In this document: in pieces, positions 5,525 to 6,095 of the stretch | Layout: every line of letters starts with the position of its first letter | Position numbering within the stretch: position 1 is the first letter of the stretch | Assembly: GCA_002345845.1 (NCBI GenBank) | Contig: DDWF01000066.1 | Location: 14,181 to 20,275 of the forward strand | Length of the DNA stretch: 6,095 nt | DNA from: Betaproteobacteria bacterium UBA2293 | Lineage (GTDB): Bacteria; Pseudomonadota; Gammaproteobacteria; Burkholderiales; Rhodocyclaceae | Direction of reading: 5' to 3' | Notes under the pieces: generated by a model | Told to the model about the DNA's origin: nothing | Database searches by the model: none | The model's input: only the letters and a program-made list of their open reading frames with translations | Program-made: the position numbers and the translations under genes

Positions 5525-5785
5525 ATGTCATTGGACGATCAAGGCAAGGCCTATTGGTCCGCCACACTCGGCCTGCTGGGCAAGATCCTGGCAGTCTGGT
5601 TCGTGGTTTCGTTCGGCGCCGGCATTCTGTTTGCCGATGCGCTTAACGGCATCAAACTCGGGGGTTACCCGCTGGGCTTCTGGTTCGCCCATCAGGGTTC
5701 CATGTACATCTTCATTGCCCTGATTTTTTATTACGCATCGGCAATGGGCAAGCTCGACCGCAAGTTCGACGTGCACGAAGACTAA
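5525..5785 (+). CDS. Sodium:solute symporter small subunit (DUF4212)
   Basis: An 86-residue membrane protein with two hydrophobic segments (about 17-37 and 49-73), the hallmark of the DUF4212 small subunit found directly before a sodium:solute symporter gene. Recognisable family features are the YW near residues 10-11, the aromatic WFVVSFGAGILFADAL segment (25-40), GYPLGFWFAHQGS (47-59) and a short charged tail (LDRKFDVHED). ATG 5525 has GGAGGAG 7 bases upstream, a very strong site; an upstream in-frame ATG at 5471 lacks one and would add a basic, non-family stretch. It probably assembles with the product of the next gene in the inner membrane. Confidence 0.93.
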   Translation: MSLDDQGKAYWSATLGLLGKILAVWFVVSFGAGILFADALNGIKLGGYPLGFWFAHQGSMYIFIALIFYYASAMGKLDRKFDVHED

Positions 5786-5794
5786 GGAGATCAC

Positions 5795-6095
5795 ATGGAT
5801 CTGCAAACTTTGACTTACCTGGTGGTCGGCGCCTCTTTCGCGCTGTACATCGGGATCGCTATTTGGGCGCGCGCTGGCAGCACGTCCGAGTTCTACGCCG
5901 CTGGCGGCAACATTCACCCGGTCACCAACGGCATGGCTACGGCCGCCGACTGGATGTCCGCAGCCTCCTTCATCTCCATGGCCGGCCTGATCGCCAACAT
6001 GGGTTACGGTGGTGGCTTGTTCCTGATGGGCTGGACCGGTGGCTACGTTCTGCTGGCCATGCTGCTGGCTCCGTACCTGCGCAAGTTCGGCAAGT
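5795..6095 (+). CDS. Sodium:solute symporter large subunit, acetate-type, N-terminal part (cut by window end)
   Basis: The first 100 codons of a sodium:solute symporter (SSS family), close to the cation/acetate symporters that pair with DUF4212 proteins. ATG 5795 follows AAGGAG (5784-5789), which overlaps the stop codon of the small subunit; the 9-bp gap marks a two-gene operon. The first helix is at about 6-24 ([19 protein letters not shown]). Next come the SSS signature segments: [20 protein letters not shown] (31-50), [16 protein letters not shown] (51-66) and a glycine-rich [15 protein letters not shown] (70-84). These are the regions that help form the sodium and substrate sites. The substrate is probably a short-chain monocarboxylate such as acetate, inferred from the family only. 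Confidence 0.92.
   Translation, partial: MDLQTLTYLVVGASFALYIGIAIWARAGSTSEFYAAGGNIHPVTNGMATAADWMSAASFISMAGLIANMGYGGGLFLMGWTGGYVLLAMLLAPYLRKFGK

Noticed and set aside
5431..5646. 71-codon + strand frame before and over the DUF4212 gene
   Set aside because: Out of frame with DUF4212, no ribosome site, Arg-rich nonsense composition.
1..6095. Search for CRISPR arrays, insertion sequences, tRNA/rRNA genes and tandem repeats
   Set aside because: None seen: no repeat-spacer pattern, no transposase-like frame, no tRNA-like cloverleaf. The only repeated motif is the operator set at 922-1047.

Overview
The window looks like chromosomal DNA of a GC-rich betaproteobacterium, most likely Rhodocyclaceae/Azonexaceae (Dechloromonas- or Azonexus-like). 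This rests on codon bias, a SodB-type tail, and a paired DUF4212/sodium:solute symporter. The assignment is by impression of protein style, not by database search.

Layout. (1) 1-219: the 3' end of an iron superoxide dismutase gene on the + strand, closed by a good intrinsic terminator. (2) 247-873, minus strand: a TetR-family repressor. (3) 874-1060: a dense divergent control region. It holds two strongly palindromic operators whose centres are 33 bp apart, a degenerate third copy near the next gene, candidate promoters on both strands, and an unexpected intrinsic-terminator hairpin inside the leader of the + strand operon. (4) 1061-3771: a 690-residue secreted VIT + von Willebrand A protein overlapping by 4 bp a 213-residue rhomboid-type intramembrane protease that looks like a rhombosortase. 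The vWA protein ends in a Gly/Ser motif, a hydrophobic helix and an Arg-rich tail, the tripartite layout of a GlyGly-CTERM sorting signal, so the two genes look like a dedicated substrate/processing-enzyme pair. (5) 3821-5304: a TerC-family membrane protein overlapping by 4 bp a universal stress protein, followed by a very stable hairpin. (6) 5305-5524: a leader region. (7) 5525-6095: the small and large (truncated by the window edge) subunits of a sodium:solute (acetate-type) symporter.

How the parts may work together. The TetR protein probably represses itself and the divergent vWA/rhombosortase operon. The vWA protein is exported by Sec, held in the inner membrane by its C-terminal helix, and probably cleaved there by the neighbouring rhombosortase for release or surface display. 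The TerC protein (a family linked to metal export and tellurite/pH response) and the Usp protein form a second tightly coupled pair 49 bp downstream, and may be read through from the first pair. The most noteworthy item is the regulated vWA/rhombosortase cassette with its atypical G-S-G sorting motif and its leader terminator.
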